This document shows positions 1 through 11,554 of a DNA stretch of 64,000 nt, piece by piece. The position numbers and the translations under genes are program-made. Under the pieces are notes generated by a model, which was not told where the DNA came from, ran no database searches, and worked only from the letters and a program-made list of their open reading frames with translations. Source of the stretch: Polyporus tsugae (lineage: Eukaryota > Basidiomycota > Agaricomycetes > Polyporales > Polyporaceae); NCBI GenBank assembly GCA_024305745.1, contig JAHRBS010000012.1:1307001-1371000 (forward strand), in the 5' to 3' direction. The number at the start of each line of letters is the position of its first letter. Within the stretch, counting starts at the first letter, position 1.

Positions 1-552
1 GTCTCCTTGAACAGCGCCTCGTTCGCCTTCGACAGGGCGGGGCCAGGGCTGCCTGGCTGTCCGGACGGGACCGGGGCGACGTTCGGGTTGCGCGCGACGG
101 GGATGCTGCCTGAGGAGAGAAGAATGGCGCCAACGAGCGGATTCCTGAACAGCGTCGATTTGGCCCAGAAGCAGACCGGGCGGCTGTGTGGTGTTGTTAC
201 CGCTAGAGCGTACGCAGGGACGGAGTGCCAGTGAGCGCGAGGGGGCGAGGTGTGGTGCAGGATGCGCTCACCGAGGGTAGCAATGTCGAGTATCTCATTG
301 TGGTGGCAGGACGTTCTGGGGTAGGAGAGAGAGCATGAAATTAGTTGAGGTTGGCCCAGGGTTGGCCCAAAGGCTTGCGATATAGGTCGTTGATGGGAAG
401 CTCGGCACTGCCGCGGCAGGAGTAGCGACGCACATTATGAGGGGTCCATCGTGTGGCACGTTCTCTTCACCGTCCACATAGACCTCGGAATAATAGCGCA
501 ATGCCCAATCTGATATTTGGCGTAATCCGCGGTATACAAGCTTCAGCTCCAT
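1..552 (-). CDS. Glycerol-3-phosphate O-acyltransferase (Sct1/Gpt2-type), 3' end off the window
   Basis: Enzymes of this family add the first acyl chain to glycerol-3-phosphate in the ER at the start of phospholipid and triacylglycerol synthesis. Exons read 552-434, 315-272 and 202-1, giving about 121 codons before the window edge. The start [18 protein letters not shown] is the usual N-terminus of fungal Sct1/Gpt2 proteins. The PlsC catalytic motif H-x4-D is seen as HNEILD, split close to the second intron, followed by FWAKSTLF and SGSIPVARN, the second acyltransferase block (normally IPVDRN; here Ala replaces Asp). Introns 433-316 and 271-203 have GT and AG ends and keep frame. The gene lies downstream of the S14 gene on the same strand. 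Most of the protein (normally about 700 residues or more) lies outside, so a related PlsC acyltransferase cannot be excluded. Confidence 0.85.
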
Positions 553-932
553 GTCGAGGTAGGGGAGCAGGAGGTGAATGTTGAGTCCAGGAGGCAACAG
601 GCAACAGACGTCATCCCACACAAATGATCCGTTCCCCTGTTCCCGCCTACAGGCCATCTCAGATCCCGCCGCAGTATTCACAATCGCTAGGTCGGAGATG
701 GTTGAACATAGTGGAATACAAAGCAGACTGGCGCACACTCTACAGTCTAGACACACATGGTATGTGAGAAACATGGGCATCGACCACGGGGCAGGTCTTT
801 GCACAAGCCAAAGAACCTGATGCGCGTCGAGCAGCGACCTTTGATCATTCCACACGGACGGCTCGCATGTACAGCGATACATAGTAGCAGCAATGCGGGA
901 GATGATGTTTTGCGTACGATGTGATGTGGCGA
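553..932. other. Intergenic spacer between S14 and acyltransferase genes
   Basis: This 380 bp spacer holds the 3' flank of the S14 gene and the promoter region of the acyltransferase gene, both on the minus strand. No further coding segment, RNA gene or clear TATA box was recognised. Confidence 0.5.
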
Positions 933-1604
933 TCACAGACGACGACCACGGCGACCACCCTATTGGTAGTAATTTGTCAGGAACTCGACAGCAAACAAAC
1001 AACAGAGGAACTGCACGCACCTTGCGGCGGGTCGAGTCGGTGGGGATGGGAGTCACATCCTCAATACGGCCGATACGCATGCCGGACCGGGCGAGCGCAC
1101 GGAGAGCGGACTGAGCACCGGGGCCGGGGGTCTTGGTGCCAGTGCCACCGGTTGCACGAAGCTTGATGTGGAGAGCAGTGATGCCAACCTCACGGCAGCG
1201 GGTAGCGACATCCTGAGCGGCAAGCATGGCAGCGTAGGGGGAAGACTCGTCGCGGTCCGCCTTGACCTTCATGCCACCTGAAAATTCATGCGATCTATCA
1301 GGGATCGGGTGAAAATGTAGTATGCGAAGGAGCGCACCAGTGACACGGGAGATGGTCTCCTTGCCAGAGAGATCGGTAACGTGGACGAAGGTGTCGTTGA
1401 AGGAGGCGTAGATGTGGGCGACACCGAATACGAGCTCGCCCTCAGCAACTTGGGGACCGAGCGCAACGGGCTCCTCCTTGGCGGCCTTGACCTTCTTGGG
1501 GGGCTACATCCGGAGCCTCGTCAGTCCATCCATCCTGATTCCTGCCGACATTCCTCGCCACGCCAACCCCACACCATCCAGGGCGTTGAGGGGGTACTCA
1601 CCAT
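933..1604 (-). CDS. RPS14: 40S ribosomal protein S14 (uS11)
   Basis: A component of the small ribosomal subunit platform. Exons read 1604-1602 (the ATG alone), 1503-1338, 1277-1021 and 959-933, giving 150 codons, the usual length of eukaryotic S14. Seen in order: [56 protein letters not shown], the signature region [20 protein letters not shown], and the basic C-terminal tail GGRRGRRL encoded by the 27 nt last exon. All three introns (1601-1504, 1337-1278, 1020-960) have GT-AG ends and keep frame. The first exon carries only the start codon, an arrangement sometimes seen in ribosomal protein genes. The start was chosen because ATG directly followed by a strong donor GTGAGT joins in frame to the [12 protein letters not shown]-terminus. 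Confidence 0.95.
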
Positions 1605-2543
1605 GATGTTTAGGGCGTCGGGGGGTCTTGAGGGAGGGAGGCTGAGGACGTTGAACGAGGAGACACCTCCACCGACAACATTTCCGTCCGACTGTGGGCG
1701 CTAGACCGGCCACTCACGTGGATGGGAACGCGCCCCACGTGGTCAGCGCGACGCGTCTTCCAGGCGTCTACTTACGTTCTCTGTATAGGATGGCAGAGCT
1801 AAGTTAGGTTACGGTACTTACCAGCTGGAGGTGCCTTAGCAGCTGGGGAGCGGAACCCGATAGCAGTTGTCAAATGACCAGATACTTCAACGCATTTACG
1901 CCGCCTACAGCACTCTGTCTGGCATATTCGTGTTCACGCTGCAGTCGAGCTTGGCTCCCGGTGCCAACTCGACCCTTGCCAGCTTCCATAATACCTGCTT
2001 CCCTATAGGCCAGTCCCCGCATAATTGACAGTCCCGCAGTTGTGAATGTGGCACTCTGGATCTTGCCTGGGGCCAGTACTGCAGCGCTGCAGTCCGATTG
2101 CTCTTCAGGGCGCCATCGCCAGAACTCCCGACGTTTCATCCTTGCTTCTATCCATTTCGTACTCTGATCCAGGGCCGATTCGGCCTTCAAGAACATTACC
2201 TTGCGGCGGCAGTACTCGGCCGTCTTGCCCGCTGAGAAGAGTCCGGCATGAGGCCTGAGGCTCAGGCCTCCAACCTCAGGAGTCTGAACGCCGAATTGAA
2301 ACCAGATCGCTCTTCGATAACACACCCCTTGATCCGATCCTGGACAGTCCTGGACTCGCCGATCGTAGGCAGATGTCAGGATTTGGGTCGCGAGGCCAGC
2401 TTCCCATGATCGTCCGCTGAGCCTGAGCTCCTGCCTGCATTCGTATATATATCATCCCAACCGCTGAGTCTGACCATCACAAGTCGACTCGACCCACAAG
2501 CCTCCTACACTTTCTTCATCCTCGACCTACTCGCTTGAACGCC
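1605..2543. other. Divergent promoter region, S14 and cyanase-like gene
   Basis: This stretch separates the minus-strand S14 gene from the plus-strand cyanase-like gene and probably holds both promoters. A 151-codon minus-strand open frame at 1870-2325 has no recognisable motif and is taken as chance. A TATA-like run lies at 2444-2452. Confidence 0.5.
2444..2452 (+). promoter_or_regulatory. TATA-like box
   Basis: The run TATATATAT lies 92 bp upstream of the start codon of the cyanase-like gene. A TATA box this far from the ATG would leave a short 5' untranslated region. The call rests on sequence and spacing only. Confidence 0.4.
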
Positions 2544-3019
2544 ATGGCCCCCAACCCCCAGTGCGCCGCCCTCGCTGCTGCGAAGGAGAAGAAGGGTGAG
2601 TCGAGTTCATCATGTCCCTGCACCCCGCGTTACGCACCGACGCATATCGTGGTTTGCCCGTGCACTCGTTAGCCTCCAAGACGCACCGCTGACTCCGTCC
2701 ATTCCCCCAGGTCTCTCCTACACCCAGATCGCCGAGAAGATCGGCCAGTCGGAGGCGCATGTTATCGACGGTGCGTTATCCGCCCCGTTTCCTCGTCGTC
2801 CTTTCCGCATGTAGCCTGAGCGAAACTCCCCAGTCTGCACTGGCAAGGTCCAGCCCACTGCAGACGAGTTCAACGCGCTCGCTCGCGCCCTCGACATTAC
2901 CCAGGCGGTACGTCTTCCATCTGTGCACCTGCTCCCACTGCTGTATCGTCCAAGTCCACCATGCTTAATCCCCCGCCATGCAACAGGCTCCCTCTGACTC
3001 TGCGCACAAGACGAAGTAG
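2544..3019 (+). CDS. Small cyanase N-terminal-like helix-turn-helix protein
   Basis: Four exons (2544-2595, 2711-2770, 2834-2907, 2987-3019) encode 72 residues. The segment LSYTQIAEKIGQSEAHVID followed by CTGKVQPTADEFNALARALD matches the N-terminal helical (lambda-repressor-like) domain of cyanases, including the G-x-S/D-E turn. The C-terminal catalytic domain of cyanase, with its conserved Arg, Glu and Ser, is entirely missing: the protein ends shortly after the fold with a Lys tail. It is therefore not expected to break down cyanate. Introns are 45-120 bp with GT-AG ends and all phases agree. Such stand-alone domains could bind DNA or mediate oligomerisation, but no function can be read from the sequence. 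Confidence 0.75.
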
Positions 3020-3399
3020 GAGCCATTGGCGGATTGTACGATCGAGTCTGGTGTATGACTACCGCTGTATGATTCACGCGAATGTTGATGTTGGATGTGT
3101 AACCATATCCATGGCAAATCACTGTGGGACAAAGTGGAGCAATGGCCGGCTCTTCCATTCACACGGCTGCAGCACCGTTCGCACCGGTCACCTCGGCTTT
3201 CTTTGCGCGATTGGTTGTCGCAATCGAACGCAAGCCCCGACTGAGTTACAGTATTGCTAAAGATTGGAGAGTTAGCCCGGTTCGGATGCTGCGATCCGTA
3301 GTGTGCGAACGAGGCAGTAAACATCTAATATCACAACAAACAACATACTTGTACATGGATTGCCGCAACACGCCAATAATGGCACACTCTATGGATAAG
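3020..3399. other. Intergenic, convergent 3' ends
   Basis: This spacer lies between the 3' ends of the cyanase-like gene (plus) and a DUF6534 gene (minus). No feature is recognised. The last DUF6534 exon might continue into it if a further intron is used after the GCG|GTGCGT site near 3513. Confidence 0.4.
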
Positions 3400-5615
3400 C
3401 TACACCAGGACATCCGAGTCCGGCCTCTGACCCGCTGGTCCATACGAGGCCTGCCATACCTTCACATAACGAACAAGGTTAACGGCAAGCATGAAGTCCA
3501 TGGCAATTAAACGCACCGCATCCTCGATATCCTCATGTGGACGCGGGTCGGGTTTGGTGTCGGTGGTGGTGTGGACCTGTATCTGGCCAAGCGCGAGTTG
3601 AGTAGCTGCACCGCGTGCCTGTATGCGGCCCGACATAGTTATCACTGACCTCCCCTTTATGCACGCCATTACTCTGGCTGTACCGTGACCGCTCGGCGAA
3701 CGACATGTGTGTGGTGTACGACGTGTGCGAGAGGGGGACCGAGACCATCCCGCTCGAATTCGCCCCTCTCAGAGCTTCTCGGGCATTGAGGGTCGCGAGG
3801 AGCGAGTTCAGGAATACTGCGGAGAGCGGGGCGTGAGAAGATGGGGGTAGCAGGATGGTAATTTACGGGGTAATGACACATACATTTCGGCAAGACGAAG
3901 TAGAACGCGATGAAAATGAAGTTGTCCGGCATGGTGGCATACTATGCAATGTGCAGCTCGGTCAGTGGTCGACGTCGGAACAGGTGATGTTTGTGACTCC
4001 ACATACTGTGACGAGACATAGTAGGGCACACAGACTGCAAATGGACATAGTCAGTGCATAGACATGCACCGGAACAGATTGAGCGCACCCTGTCAGTGCA
4101 CCCGTGTTGATGCTATAGATAATCAGAGTGCGCAGAACGGAGTCGGTCCTGTGCGCACACAGGTCATTAGGAGGTGCACTAATATTGCCAATCGTAAATA
4201 GGAACTCACTTCGAGAAGCCAGTCCGGCACCTTATCAGGACCACGCTCATTGCGCCGGCGATGAGGACGTCTGCCACGACTCCGGCACCGAGGCTCACAT
4301 ACAAGATGTCCTGAACGATATTGAATACAGGGCGTTCTGGATGGGACCACCGTGGCAAAACGTACGGCAATCTGCGAGAACGCTGCGAATGTGGGGACAC
4401 CGAAGCTGTTCATGTGGATGTCAACGCAGTTTGAGAATGGATTGTAAGATGGAAATAGCACCTCTTCACCGCGAAGGCTGCAAATATTATCCGACGACGT
4501 GAAGCTATGGTACTGAACACTGGAGTGATGAAAGAGAACACACCGATACTGCCACCTGAGAACCCGCTCAATGCTTCAGCCCGCCTTGTCACCACCCACC
4601 CTGCTGAGGCCACTCACCGAATACTGTAAGAGAGGACACCATCTGGGTTATGGTGAGCAAAGACGATAGGAGTTCTCCGTACTGAATACAGCACTCACGA
4701 TCGCGATGGCCAGTGGCCAATATCCATTACTCACTAAGTTAGGAAGGTTGTCAGTTGCCGATCGAACCCATTCTTGCCAAATACCTACTCCTCCAAACGC
4801 GGTGGCAGAAGATGCTGTGCGGCCGATGAGACATGAGAAGGGAAATTTTTATCGAGGAGAAGATACTGTAGTGACACACCTCCGCACAGTAAGGTCGCTT
4901 ACACCCTATCGCCACAGCGCCGTCAGAGGAGATGACCCCGCCCAACCGATAGTGTTTACGTACAGTGACGGCGATTTGAGCCTGCGCGCAAATATCGTTT
5001 AACCACTATGCCGAACGGACACCCCAGTGAATGTGCGCACCAATATGCTCCTACATTTGGCAGACGCTGGTGAGGTCCATTCATAGAGGCCAAACAGAAA
5101 GGCACGCACCATGTTGGCACGGCGAGCACCCTGGCGTTCGAGAAGTTGGTCACGGCGTAGAAGTATATGGCGTGCACGACCAATGCTAGGTGTAGGCTGT
5201 CCAATACCCTGTTGACCGCTCAGCCATTGTACTTTCCCAAGTCCGAAGCGATCCTGGAGGGCAAGGCTCTCACCACAAGGAGAATACCTGAATCAAAACG
5301 TGCGCTTGAGTGAGTCGGTCCCTGTGACAGAATTGACAATCACTGACCAGAAATCGTAAAAGTGCGGAGTCCCTCGAGCTGCGCTTGAAGTATATATATG
5401 TTTGGACTACGGTGATCCCGTAGAAGCTGCGGAGATGGAGACCCCAAGGTTAGGCACAATTGGATAAATTTAGCCAAGGAATGTTTACCATGAAGTTGCA
5501 ATGGTGCCTGCAGCCGAAGGCGTCAAAAATCAATGCAGGGGAACGCTAGCTATGGGAGCATACCAAGGAATGCGGCTCCAAGGGTGTCATCGAGCGCCAA
5601 CTTGACGGAAGACAT
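3400..5615 (-). CDS. DUF6534 seven-pass membrane protein, copy 1
   Basis: A predicted integral membrane protein of the fungal DUF6534 family, whose function is unknown. I read 20 exons (about 367 codons): start MSSVKLALDDTLGAAFLG at 5615, then hydrophobic blocks including DSLHLALVVHAIYFYAVTNF, DILYVSLGAGVVADVLIAGA, TDSVLRTLIIYSINTGALT and MPDNFIFIAFYFVLP, then the cytosolic-type motif LNSLLATLNAREALRG and a hydrophilic tail. Exon lengths such as 19, 79, 14, 99, 10, 18, 26, 25, 12, 16, 40, 101, 60, 28, 58 and 167 nt equal those of the other copies. Every junction has GT-AG ends and an open frame, so the gene looks intact. The last exon (3618-3400) is the least certain part. It is separated from its relatives at 22-30 kb by a housekeeping block. 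Confidence 0.82.
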
Positions 5616-7563
5616 CCTGTGGGGGAGGGGAGGAGCGAAAAGGGCCTGAGGGCATAGAGGAGGATACTGGCTGCATGTATTCTTATAAGACCTATAGTCG
5701 TCCCATCGAATAAGCTGCAAGGGATCGAGGCGGTTCTGATACCGTGTTGGCAAAGAAGGTGAGTGTCATATGTCATCGGCATCCCTACAGTGGCGGCAGT
5801 GGGAAGCGAACCGCGGAGCATTCCTCAGGAAGAACTCGCGCCGCCTCGCACTTACAGTAATAGTACCCCGGAGGGGCCTCCAGCACCAGCACCGCCGGCT
5901 GTTACCGTTCGTCAGCTGCCAAGGCCAACATCATACATGTGCCACTCACCGGATGCAGGCAGTGACACAGACGAGACAGAGAAGCGGGGTGCGCAGAGGC
6001 GCATTGCATCTTCGCACACAGTCCACCATCGACTCGGAATGCCAGGCCGTCTGCCGGTAACCTTATGCGTGCAGTTTTTATCCTCCCTGGGTGCTCAGAT
6101 TCTGTGCGAGCCGCCAACCGCAAGGCACGGAACTCTATTCCAAGGACCGTGATTCGTTTGGGCGACCAGGATTCCTGGCCAGAGCTTGCTGTGCCTGCAT
6201 GCGCGCGAGTTAAGGCTTCTGCTGTGTTAGTCAGCCATCGACGCCGCCGGGACACTCGAGCCATGACGCACTTTCTATCCTTCAACGAGCGTGAGGATCC
6301 TGAGACCGACCGACAGTTGAGCTACTGTACTACTTTGCTTCACCATCTGTCGGCTCGGTCACTGTTCCGTTTAGGAAGGAAGTGACCAACTGCCGGACTA
6401 AATAACCTACGGCAGGTGCGTTCGGCATGTTGGCTGAAGCTCTGTTCGCTGATCGCGCTGTGGTCTTTCACGTTCCAGCTGCACTTAATGCCCGCCTATA
6501 ACAGCCCACGCTGTCCATGTTGTCAACATAAAAGACACTTGATAAGAGCGCCGCTTGCACCTTTAGGGAAGCGGCGATCTCTTCCGATGACCCCCATCTT
6601 CACGATGATGGCGCCTGTGAATAACAGAAGGAGAGCCTCCCACGGGGGCGGTGATTATGCGCCAAGTAAGGACGTACGAGGATGGTGTGCACAAGTCATT
6701 CTTATCGCCGAACATCAGGGATACAAGCGGGTGCGTGCCATTGAACCACGGCCATATAATATAAGCCACCTACACCGCAGAGGTTGTGGTCAGGTCGCTT
6801 GTCTAGTCGATTGTTTGCCGTGTACACACCTTGTATTCTTCCTACTGCTGCTCATAGCCATAGTGGAGGGGATGCTGCTCCAAAGCGTGGAACCCGCCAT
6901 ATCGATCGCTGTGGTGTACAGCCCCAGCGTGGTACATAAATGCGAGTCGTGCGACAGCGTTTCCAGGGCCGAAGATCGGCAAGCCTGTGTATCTAGGATG
7001 GCGGAGGTAGCATGGACGTGACGAGCTTGCGTCCCCGTGGCTCAGCACTGCTTATGTGAATGGTCCAACGAACGAAATGTCGGGTACGCGTCTATGGTGC
7101 AGGTGCAACGGGATGAGTCGGGCGAGATGGCACTTGTGAATACACACAAATGTCAGTGCACCAATAAGTCGATCGCGCGATGTGTCGTGGCCGTGCCCGG
7201 CAGCGCGCCCCCTGTGGTCAGTCAAGGCTGGTTAATGAAGCTCCAGTGACATTCACTGACTCACCCTTGTGCGTGCTGCTGTATCGCCACGACTGATGTC
7301 TTGCGCGTGCGGTCAGATACTGGTCAGATCCATCCGTTGTCTCGCCTGGACGCGCTCGAGAGCGGGCCTTACATTGCGAGTGGGGAACAGTGACGCCGTA
7401 CCGGATATCTGGAATGTCTCATAGGCATCACATACGCATATGCGACGAATTCGATTGTCTACGAGAGTACCCAAGCCTGATTCACAAGTCAATTGACGGA
7501 ATACGGCCAATATAGAGGGTATCGGAATAAACCTGAAGAGATTACCACTCACCCGAGCCCAGA
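5616..7563. other. Gene-poor spacer upstream of DUF6534 copy 1
   Basis: This 1.9 kb spacer lies between the DUF6534 copy 1 start and the F-box stop, both minus strand. Open frames exist on both strands (for example 6416-7021 plus, 201 codons; 5763-6152 plus), but none shows a family motif, exon pattern or membrane profile I recognise. I searched for the DUF6534 signatures in all frames without success. A decayed gene cannot be excluded. Confidence 0.4.
5684..5690 (-). promoter_or_regulatory. Possible TATA box of DUF6534 copy 1
   Basis: A TATAAGA-type motif lies on the minus strand about 70 bp upstream of the start codon at 5615. The evidence is sequence and spacing only. Confidence 0.35.
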
Positions 7564-8709
7564 TTAGTCGTCCGACCCAACGCCAAACTCATCGGCAGTC
7601 TCTGCGACCTCGACCTCTTCGCCCTCTTCCACGCCGACCAGATGCATGACGTCGGTCATGTCTTTGTACTGGAATCGCCACTTTACGGATTTCAGGGACG
7701 GTGGCCGCACTATCTGCATCTTCTTCTCCACCCAATCCTGCCTGAACTCTTCCACCGCGTACATCATGTCCATGCACGCATCGCACTCCCCTGTCCACAG
7801 GTTGTCGTTGCCCCCCAACAAAGAGAAATATCCGCCTAGGTCATAGCTGATTGTCAGAACGACTTCTTCGAGATTGGTAAGGGAGCGCATATATGTTGCG
7901 TAATGGCCCTGGAAGGTAAACACGGTAAGACAGCGAAACGTAACGACAGACGTAGATCGTACCGGGAGCCCGACAGACTTATCATATGTGATTTCCTCCG
8001 GAGGATGGTCCTGGAAGGTGGAGAAGCAGCAAATATTGCAGAGGCTGCACCAAATGAGGTCCTGAGAGAGTTTGAGTGTACGGAGGTCGGAGAACGCGTC
8101 AACGATCAGATGAATGGTCAGTGGGGAGGGCCACGAGGTGTCGTATATCTCCAGCTCTTGTATCTTCGACGCGATGTGTTTGGGGTAATCAAAGCGCGTG
8201 AGAAGCATCGCGTTGGACATTATAGGGTCGAAGTCTATGCGCAACTTGCGCAGGCGGTGGAACGCTCGAAGATTCCATTGGACAGGAAGGACTTGAAGAT
8301 CTGTGCCCAGCTCCACACAGTGAAGCTCCCTGTGCTCTGCTCAGCGGATTGAACAAGGAGAGAGTAAGGCGTGTACCCACTTTGTCCACAGTCCGAACTC
8401 TGGCCATCCGGTCAGCAAGTCATCCGGGGTATGCACGTAGTAAACCTCGAACCATGCTTCGAGAGCGAGTTGACGGAGGACTTTGGAAGCGAGAGTGAGG
8501 GGTTCTACGGAGCTCCAAGGAGGTTTGTAACTTTGCCGAGGCTCTTCAAGTTTGCGCTGTTCATCGAAGGCCGAGACATACTCGAACACAATGTGGCGCA
8601 GAAGCTCTGTGGGTAGTTGGGTTTGCGAAGTATCGATTCTGACATGGTTTCGTGAAATGTCTGGCGCAAGCAGACGGCCAGAGAGGAGAACGGGTGGACT
8701 CGGATTCAA
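7564..8709 (-). CDS. F-box-like protein
   Basis: Two exons (8709-8377 and 8334-7564) encode 367 residues. Residues 32-46 (LPTELLRHIVFEYVS) match the start of the F-box helix bundle that binds Skp1 in SCF ubiquitin ligases. The following part is rich in Leu and resembles the weakly repetitive C-terminus of the expanded Polyporales F-box family, which selects the substrate (inferred, no specific target). The tail is acidic, rich in Glu and Asp. The intron 8376-8335 is short (42 bp); the chosen acceptor GCAGAG is the one that keeps frame between TKW and HRELHCVELG. The gene is head-to-head with GLE1, with a 284 bp shared promoter region. The start codon is the first in-frame ATG before the F-box; an upstream exon is possible. 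Confidence 0.75.
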
Positions 8710-8993
8710 GCAGAGGTGAGCTCTCGGCGAGCTGACACGGACTCACGGAGGGAGGTGAAGCCGGTGAAGAGCGGCTGTTGTCTCCGGCTGCTCGGCCCGC
8801 GCAACAAAGTCAGTTATGGGCGTCTGTCCACGTGGGCGACGTTGTGGCTGGAACGCAAGGCTGCAGGCAGCCCTGAGGCAAGCAGGCTGCTGCAGTCCCG
8901 TCAACGTCTCTTCCGTCCTCACCACCTCGTTCCCTCCTCCTTGCAGCCGCCTACCTCGCGCGTTGTTGCCACCATCTGTGCGTTCGCTCGGCA

Positions 8994-11060
8994 ATGAGGT
9001 TTGCCGCACCTCGATCTCCTTCTCCATCACCGATCGGGAGGTAAGTCGAACACATCCAGCGCAAGTGGTCATAGTTCGTGTTCAACCTCAATTTGTTACA
9101 GCAGCAGGCGTCACCGCTCTCGCTCGACATTTGGCGTACCATCAGACTCTTCATCAGATGATGAGAACAATGGCTCAGATTCGGAGTCACCCAGCTCGTC
9201 TGAAGAGGAGTGGTTGGGCTATGGGACAGAGTTGGAGCCACCGTAAGCCCGTCTCACGCGAGTATTCTGTATCCTCAATACAGACAATTTCTGCGTAGGA
9301 AACCTCGGAGGCAGAAGAGCTTGGCGGAACAATGGCTCATGGAAGACACCCTTGCATCCGTCCGCCGTCGTATAAACCACCACGATCCATATGAAGAGTG
9401 GGAGAAGGAGACGCGACAGGAAGCGTTTGTGCGTTCAGTTTCTCTCACTCCTATCCCACCTCTTATCTTTGCAAATAGCGTGTGGCAAGGCAGAAGCATG
9501 CCCAGGACTGCTTACAACAAAGGAATGCTCGGGATGAGAGGCGTGAACAGGATGATCAGCGTCGCGCTGCCCTCCACGCGCAGGAGCTCAAGGAGGTCGA
9601 GTCGCAGCTTGCCGCTATGAACCTCCAGAAGCAGCAGGAAGAAGCAGCGCTTCGCGCGCAGTGGCAGGAACGCGACCGCCAGCTCTGGGCACGTATCGAC
9701 GCGGTCGTCAAGAAAGAGGAGGAAAGGCTGCACGCGAAGCAGGAAGAGGGGCGGAAGAAGCGCGAGGAGGAAGAGAGATTGAAATGGGAGGCAGAGGAGA
9801 AGAAACGGCAGGAAGATGCAAGGAAGCGTAAGGAGGAAGAAGATGAGCGCAAGCAGAAGGAGAAGGATGAAGAGGAGGAACGCACCAAGCTTGTCGCTGC
9901 CAAGGCTCAGCAAGAGCGTGAACAAGCAGAAACAGAAGCTCGCAAGACGCTGGGCCATACCACTGCTTTCGAGGATTGGAAACGCGCCAGGGATATACTG
10001 AGGGCGAGTAACTCACAGCTTTTGTCTGCACAATCTTGTAACCCTGACGTTGTGTCGTGTAGACTCTCAAGACTGGACCCATGAAGGTTGTGAAACAGGA
10101 CAAGAGTCTGAAGGCCATCTGGTCCACCGGTCGTCGTGCGATCACGCCGAAGATTGGGCAACTCACAAACGACGTAGATGTGATTCTCCGTGTGGTGCGT
10201 ACGATTACTCTCGATGCCTGTTCGTATTTTGACACGGTGTTTCGCAGTCACACGAGATCGTCAATATCCTCCGCCCCGGACAAGCGCATCCTCCACCCGT
10301 ATACCTCGCGCTCTTGTCATCTCTCGCCAAGGCGATCCTCATGCAAGCGGAGACAGAAGTGACCGCGGAGAAAAAGAGTGCTATTCCCCTTGCGCGATTG
10401 ACCGTCAACCTCCTCATGGCCGTAGAAGGGTTCGCCGATATCTTCTGGGCGAAGCTCTGCCAACGTGCTGGAGGCTGGCCAGTCCCAATCGCAATTCCTG
10501 CCAATGACGTAGACGGTACCGCGTTCACTCCTCAGAGTATGCGGAAAGCTCATGGCTTCCGTGACTCGGACGAGCTCGAAAACATTGGAGACTACACCAG
10601 TCGCGTTACGGGGATCCTGCGGGTTTACTTCATGGTCCTTGTGCTGCCCGTCAGCCAACCGCTCGATCCTCTCTTCAGGATGCCTCGATACTGGACCTAC
10701 TTTTCCAGGATGCTCAAGGACCCTCAGCTTCTGGAGAACCCCACCTCAGCGCAAATCATGTTCAGTAAGCGTCCCGAGCGGGCTTTGTGGTGATGGCCCT
10801 GTTTTGTTAACACTCTTCTCTTTGTAGCTGCTTTGGACATAGGCGGGCTTAACGCGTGCGAAGTATGGGGCTCGCAATGGACACGTCTGCTCGCGCTCTT
10901 GTTCGAGGGTGTTACTGTGGGCTACCATGGGATGGAAGGCCGCCTCATCGGAGGGAAGTCCCCCGAGGGCAATGCCTCACGGACGCGGTTGCAGCTCGAG
11001 GTCGAGCGTATCATGACCGCTGCTTCGACAACGACAGTGGCAGTTGGATTTGCATCATGA
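8994..11060 (+). CDS. GLE1: mRNA export factor GLE1
   Basis: GLE1 sits at the cytoplasmic face of the nuclear pore and, with inositol hexakisphosphate, activates the DEAD-box protein Dbp5 to release exported mRNA. Seven exons (8994-9040, 9102-9242, 9284-9428, 9479-10003, 10063-10194, 10248-10764, 10828-11060) give 579 residues, close to the usual fungal length. In order: a Ser/Arg-rich N-terminus with a Ser/Asp patch, a long charged coiled coil (about residues 130-275, Glu/Lys/Arg rich), and the helical GLE1 domain with VYLALLSSLAKAILMQAE, RLTVNLLMAVEGFADIFWAK and LEVERIM near the end. The coiled coil produces long antisense frames that are not genes. Intron 4 needs a GC donor (10004) to stay in frame. 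Acceptor 1 is in a CAGCAGCAG run, so 9102, 9105 or 9108 are all possible. Confidence 0.9.
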
Positions 11061-11554
11061 TTGTTACACGACATTTAATCACTTTGCTTGGACTTCGCCA
11101 CACATCCGTGGGTGCTACAGATACTTATTAGAGTATATTCGCTGCACTTGTATTTTTACGAATATCACCTACGTATTGTCGCCCGTCTTACACGATGAAT
11201 GATATACATGATACAGTGTCGTGCCTCGTGTACTGCACGCACGTCGCACTCCCGACCTTGACGGAAGGCAACGGCTGCGGCGGGTGATGCAAATCTGTCA
11301 CAGAGAGGAACCGTGACTGAGTTCGCGTGTGGAGACCCCGGCCCTGCAATGCGGCTGGCTGGACAAGCGTGTCACGCGTGAGTGTGAGGGATCCTGGTCC
11401 CGCCGGGTTTCCTTCCCCCCCACAACTGAATTCCTGTCTCCCGTCTCCCTGTCACCGGAGCGCTCTATCCACACTGTAAACTATCCTATCCAAAAGGCCC
11501 GCACGCCTCCGCCATTCCTTATTACGCTTTCGATTCTTCTCTGTACATGTCACC
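11061..11554. other. Intergenic, GLE1 3' flank and kinase promoter
   Basis: This spacer holds the GLE1 3' flank and the upstream region of the Kin4-like kinase gene, with pyrimidine-rich stretches near 11,410-11,540 typical of fungal 5' untranslated regions. No coding segment is seen. Confidence 0.45.

Noticed and set aside
1870..2325. 151-codon minus-strand open frame near the S14 promoter
   Set aside because: It has no motif and no splice partners, and lies in a divergent promoter region.
9512..9958. Leu-rich minus-strand frame inside GLE1
   Set aside because: It is the antisense of the Glu/Lys coiled coil; such sequence gives Leu/Phe-rich antisense reading by composition.
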